From assembly GCA_025360665.1 (NCBI GenBank), contig JANYBU010000391.1:1-7447 (forward strand): a stretch of DNA of 7,447 bases. The letters run 5' to 3'. The translations under genes were made by a program, and so were the position numbers. The DNA comes from Nitrospira sp. Its GTDB lineage: Bacteria > Nitrospirota > Nitrospiria > Nitrospirales > Nitrospiraceae. The notes beneath the pieces were generated by a model. The model was not told where the DNA came from. It was given only the letters and a program-made list of their open reading frames with translations, and ran no database searches. Below are positions 5,349 to 7,447 of this stretch, piece after piece. Within the stretch, counting starts at the first letter, position 1, and each line of letters starts with the position of its first letter.

Positions 5349-5499
5349 CACCCCGAGTGTGGTGACGAAACCGCGAGCCATCCCGCCAAGTCAATACGAA
5401 ATTGATGGCGGTATCGCACATGCCACGATCCTCGCGGCGTGGAAGTTCTGTTTTCACACGGCCTCGACCCAAACCCGCAGTCCACGACCGACGGCTATC
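5349..5499. other. Non-coding tail after the IS1182 remnant, probably including its right end
   Basis: These 151 bases hold no gene I can support. The stretch GTTCTGTTTTCACACGGCCT at 5446-5465 resembles the T-rich outer ends of IS1182-type elements. I cannot fix the boundary because the left end is absent for comparison. Confidence 0.3.
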
Positions 5500-5561
5500 T
5501 GGGCTGCTGCCGGTTTCATTCAGACACCTCATTCGGTGTCTTTGAAACCGGCAGCAGCCTA
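5500..5561. mobile_element. 62-bp near-perfect palindrome with IS3-like ends (mini-element candidate)
   Basis: The left arm has GGCTGCTGCCGGTTTC (5502-5517) and AGACACC (5522-5528). The right arm has GGTGTCT (5535-5541) and GAAACCGGCAGCAGCC (5544-5559). The arms are separated by a 6-nt centre and a small internal mismatch (ATTC against TT). The right arm matches the IS3 right end at 1082-1108 in GGTGTC and in AAACCGGCAGCAG (19 of 23 positions). The segment starts with TG and is flanked on both sides by ATC (5497-5499 and 5562-5564), a possible 3-bp target duplication. It could be a non-autonomous miniature element mobilised by an IS3 transposase, or simply a terminator-like hairpin. It contains the stop codon and last codons of the tupA-like gene. 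Confidence 0.5.
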
Positions 5562-6472
5562 ATCTTCCATTTCTCCCCCAAGATCAAGTTCCAACTGTCT
5601 GGTCGAAAAGTTAACGAGCCCGTAGGCGTAAATGTGAGTTCTCCAAAATATATTTTCCCCTGCACGTTATATAAATCAACACGTACAAAATCAATACCCG
5701 CCGACAACTGCGCTGCAAGTAACATCATGTGCTCAAAGTTAAGTGGCTTTGCTATGGCAGGGTTAGATGCATGCTCATTGTAGCGTAGATCGAGATGATT
5801 CCATTCAGTGTCAAAAAAAGAGTTTATGCTATGAGCATAATTGCTGATGTGAATAACCTCTGGGGTTCCTCCAAAACACCAGAACTTATAGTTCAGAGGC
5901 CCGCTACCGTCCGGGTTTTTCAGATACTCTTCTATCATTGCTCTAGGCTTGATGTGATAGTACTGACCGTTTCGCCCCTCCCAATAATAATTACTTTTCA
6001 ACCAGACCGACAATGTTCTAATTATCTCGGTTCGATCAGCCTTTCCCTTGACCACAATAACTTGTCCACTAGCGTGATTTGGCTTGATAACGTACTCTTC
6101 TGGCAAAATGTCAAAAGGAATCGCGAGTGGGTCTTCCCCGTGCCATAGAAGCTTGACTAAATACTGCTCTCCCACCTTGCTGCTCACATAAGCTCTCACC
6201 GCATACTTATCTGTAAGCTGCGTAAAACTAGGGTAGTATCCTCGATTCAAGAAGATCAATCTACAGTACAATTTCTCCGCAAAGGTCTGCGGATTCGTCA
6301 AATTTAGATGTTTTCCAGTCCCGCGAAAATATTGTTGCAGCAGATAGCGTTCGCCATCGGATCGACGCATCACACGCTGCTTTAGGCTCCGTAATTTGTT
6401 AAACGCGTAGTGAATCCACGTGCCTCGCAATTTACTTACAACGTAGTTGTGACTCCTCATTGACAAATCCAT
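5516..6472 (-). CDS. TupA-like ATP-grasp protein (surface polysaccharide or teichuronopeptide type)
   Basis: This 318-residue protein matches the TupA-like ATP-grasp family, which is found in capsule, O-antigen and teichuronopeptide loci. Members are thought to join an amino acid or similar group to a glycan precursor using ATP. Visible motifs are NPQTFAEKLYCRL (60-72), LTDKYAVRAYV (86-96), EEYVIKPNHASG (125-136), the likely ATP-binding EEYL (181-184), YKFWCFGG (195-202), FVRVDLYNV (262-270) and the metal-site region GELTFTPTGSL (277-287). The start at 6472 is the first ATG but has no good Shine-Dalgarno; a second ATG lies four codons in. The last 14 or so residues (RLLPVSKTPNEVSE) are encoded by the 62-bp palindrome and extend past the usual family end near LGEKWKI. 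The gene is clearly more AT-rich than its left neighbours, suggesting transfer. The acceptor and donor are unknown. Confidence 0.85.
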   Translation of the reverse strand: MDLSMRSHNYVVSKLRGTWIHYAFNKLRSLKQRVMRRSDGERYLLQQYFRGTGKHLNLTNPQTFAEKLYCRLIFLNRGYYPSFTQLTDKYAVRAYVSSKVGEQYLVKLLWHGEDPLAIPFDILPEEYVIKPNHASGQVIVVKGKADRTEIIRTLSVWLKSNYYWEGRNGQYYHIKPRAMIEEYLKNPDGSGPLNYKFWCFGGTPEVIHISNYAHSINSFFDTEWNHLDLRYNEHASNPAIAKPLNFEHMMLLAAQLSAGIDFVRVDLYNVQGKIYFGELTFTPTGSLTFRPDSWNLILGEKWKIRLLPVSKTPNEVSE

Positions 6473-7290
6473 ATCTAGCGGCTATTGCTGGGTGGACAAT
6501 TCCGCAGGGCGACTATATCAGACGCCGTATGCTCAGACGCCTGTACGATCATTGCGTCACCGGTGCCGCCTACGTCGGATATTTACCGATCTCAAGAGCG
6601 AAGACCGGTTTTTGGATTACGAACCAGATTCCGGCTGTCAGTCAAAGGAGCCACGTGTTTTCACGAAATCAGCTACCACTCCCTATTACAATCGAACATA
6701 AGGTCGGCGAAATGGAGGTCGCAAACCCTCTAGCGATGACAGTCCTCGTTCCCTAGAAGCCTAAGCAAGGCCAGCTCTCCCCTATTACGTTGCTCAAAAT
6801 CACTCACTGCATTGGCGACTGTAGCCTTAATTTACATCTGTGAAGGTTCGTTCGGGCATCTTGAATTATCGGCAAATAGGATTGGCCATAAACGGGATAG
6901 ATCCCCTAGCAGAGCAACAGAAGACACGATTCTATCAACTTCATAGCTTTGCGCCTGGTTTCACGTTATTGCTCGCGTCAGGACTATCTGCTCAAGCAGA
7001 GTATGATGCCACGCTCTCAGAGCTTATGCTGTGTACGGAAGCGTACCGAGAGAAAGACAATTCGTCAAACGAAATGGTCGTCCGATGCAGGCTATGGCAA
7101 AGTGATTGGTGTAGAGATCGGATTTCGACCCCCATGAAGGATTGGTCACGACCGCCGAAACGAGACCATAAGCACCAGAAAAGTCCCGGTTATGATGCCC
7201 GAAACGCGTGGACATGAATGCCGAAATACGCATCAGTAGCCGCTTTCACGAAAATGGGTGGCTGCTTTGGTTGCACATATCCAGGAAATC
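6473..7290. other. AT-richer non-coding or decayed stretch upstream of the tupA-like gene
   Basis: About 800 bases contain only frames with no recognisable motif, no good ribosome-binding sites and unnatural composition. The longest is a plus-strand GTG frame at 6840-7217 (125 codons). The left part must carry the promoter of the tupA-like gene, but I cannot point to a convincing -35/-10. It may be the relic of a dismantled polysaccharide gene cluster. Confidence 0.4.
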
Positions 7291-7319
7291 TGAACTTTGG
7301 CTGGAGCTGGCTGGAATGA
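7218..7319 (+). CDS. Possible 33-residue small ORF, Gly/Cys-containing
   Basis: An ATG at 7218 opens a frame ending at TGA 7317-7319. The peptide is MPKYASVAAFTKMGGCFGCT followed by YPGNLNFGWSWLE, with a G-C-x-G-C cluster and aromatic residues near the end. The following candidate gene begins 8 nt after its stop and uses a ribosome-binding site overlapping that stop, which hints at coupling. No strong Shine-Dalgarno is visible upstream, so this may be chance. Confidence 0.17.
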   Translation: MPKYASVAAFTKMGGCFGCTYPGNLNFGWSWLE

Positions 7320-7326
7320 GGTAGAG

Positions 7327-7447
7327 TTGAGCACGAAACAAACACAATCTCATGAACGGCAGCTTTCCGGCGCGGAGATTGCCGTAGCGACTGAGCTTCC
7401 CTCTGTTTTTCGTCTTCCATCAGGCGGGTTTCATGCTACCAGGTTTT
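7327..7447 (+). CDS. Possible partial hypothetical protein, 5' end only, running off the right edge
   Basis: A TTG at 7327 is preceded by GAGG with 5-nt spacing. It opens a frame without stops to the edge: MSTKQTQSHERQLSGAEIAV, then ATELPSVFRLPSGGFHATRF. The composition looks natural. The frame has a stop at 7291-7293 upstream, so the start must lie between 7294 and about 7327. I do not recognise the family. A competing minus-strand frame (7190-7420) has no ribosome-binding site and odd composition. Confidence 0.35.
   Translation, partial: MSTKQTQSHERQLSGAEIAVATELPSVFRLPSGGFHATRF

Noticed and set aside
4976..5485. 169-codon minus-strand frame
   Set aside because: It is antisense to the clearly recognisable IS1182 transposase remnant and shows no protein-like motifs.
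6840..7217. 125-codon plus-strand frame
   Set aside because: It starts with GTG without a ribosome-binding site, shows no family motif, and has a low-quality composition toward its end.
7190..7420. 76-codon minus-strand frame near the right edge
   Set aside because: No ribosome-binding site and an unnatural composition; the opposite-strand frame from 7327 is better supported.

Overview
The window looks like an accessory, IS-scarred stretch of a GC-rich Gram-negative genome. A Nitrospira-like or related environmental bacterium is plausible, because the two outer-membrane barrel genes and the DR-rich exported protein resemble types I associate with that group. This is an inference from memory of the families, not a database match. 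Most of positions 600-5500 is GC-rich, while the right part (about 5560-7300) is visibly more AT-rich, as expected for a transferred surface-polysaccharide gene.

Layout. (1) Positions 1-622, minus strand: the end of a broken gene, an XRE-type regulator joined to it by a TGATG stop/start overlap, and the start of a third gene leaving the left edge. This operon has been cut at its 5' end. (2) 620-1108: 3' remnant of an IS3-family transposase with its right end. (3) 1141-3615, plus strand: an exported protein built of DR-rich heptads and closed by a strong hairpin, then two overlapping outer-membrane beta-barrel genes that form a translationally coupled pair. (4) 3653-4175: the C-terminal stub of an unknown minus-strand gene abutting a nonsense-mutated IS66-family transposase remnant. 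(5) 4316-5035, minus strand: an intact HigBA-type toxin-antitoxin pair with a palindromic operator and a promoter that would give an almost leaderless toxin transcript. (6) 5033-5500: a frameshifted IS1182-family transposase remnant. (7) 5500-5561: a 62-bp near-perfect palindrome whose arms resemble the IS3 right end at 1082-1108. It is flanked by a 3-bp direct repeat and supplies the last residues of the next gene. (8) 5516-6472, minus strand: a TupA-like ATP-grasp protein, typical of capsule or O-antigen loci. (9) 6473-7447: AT-richer DNA with no recognisable gene, apart from a possible gene start (7327) running off the right edge.

The genes do not form one pathway. The best-supported functional units are the coupled outer-membrane pair, the toxin-antitoxin pair, and the surface-polysaccharide ATP-grasp gene. 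Three IS families are each represented only by the 3' end of the transposase, all on the plus strand, which marks repeated insertion and decay. I see no CRISPR array, tRNA or rRNA, and no convincing new defence system. The most unusual item is the 62-bp IS-end-like palindrome inside the tupA-like 3' end.
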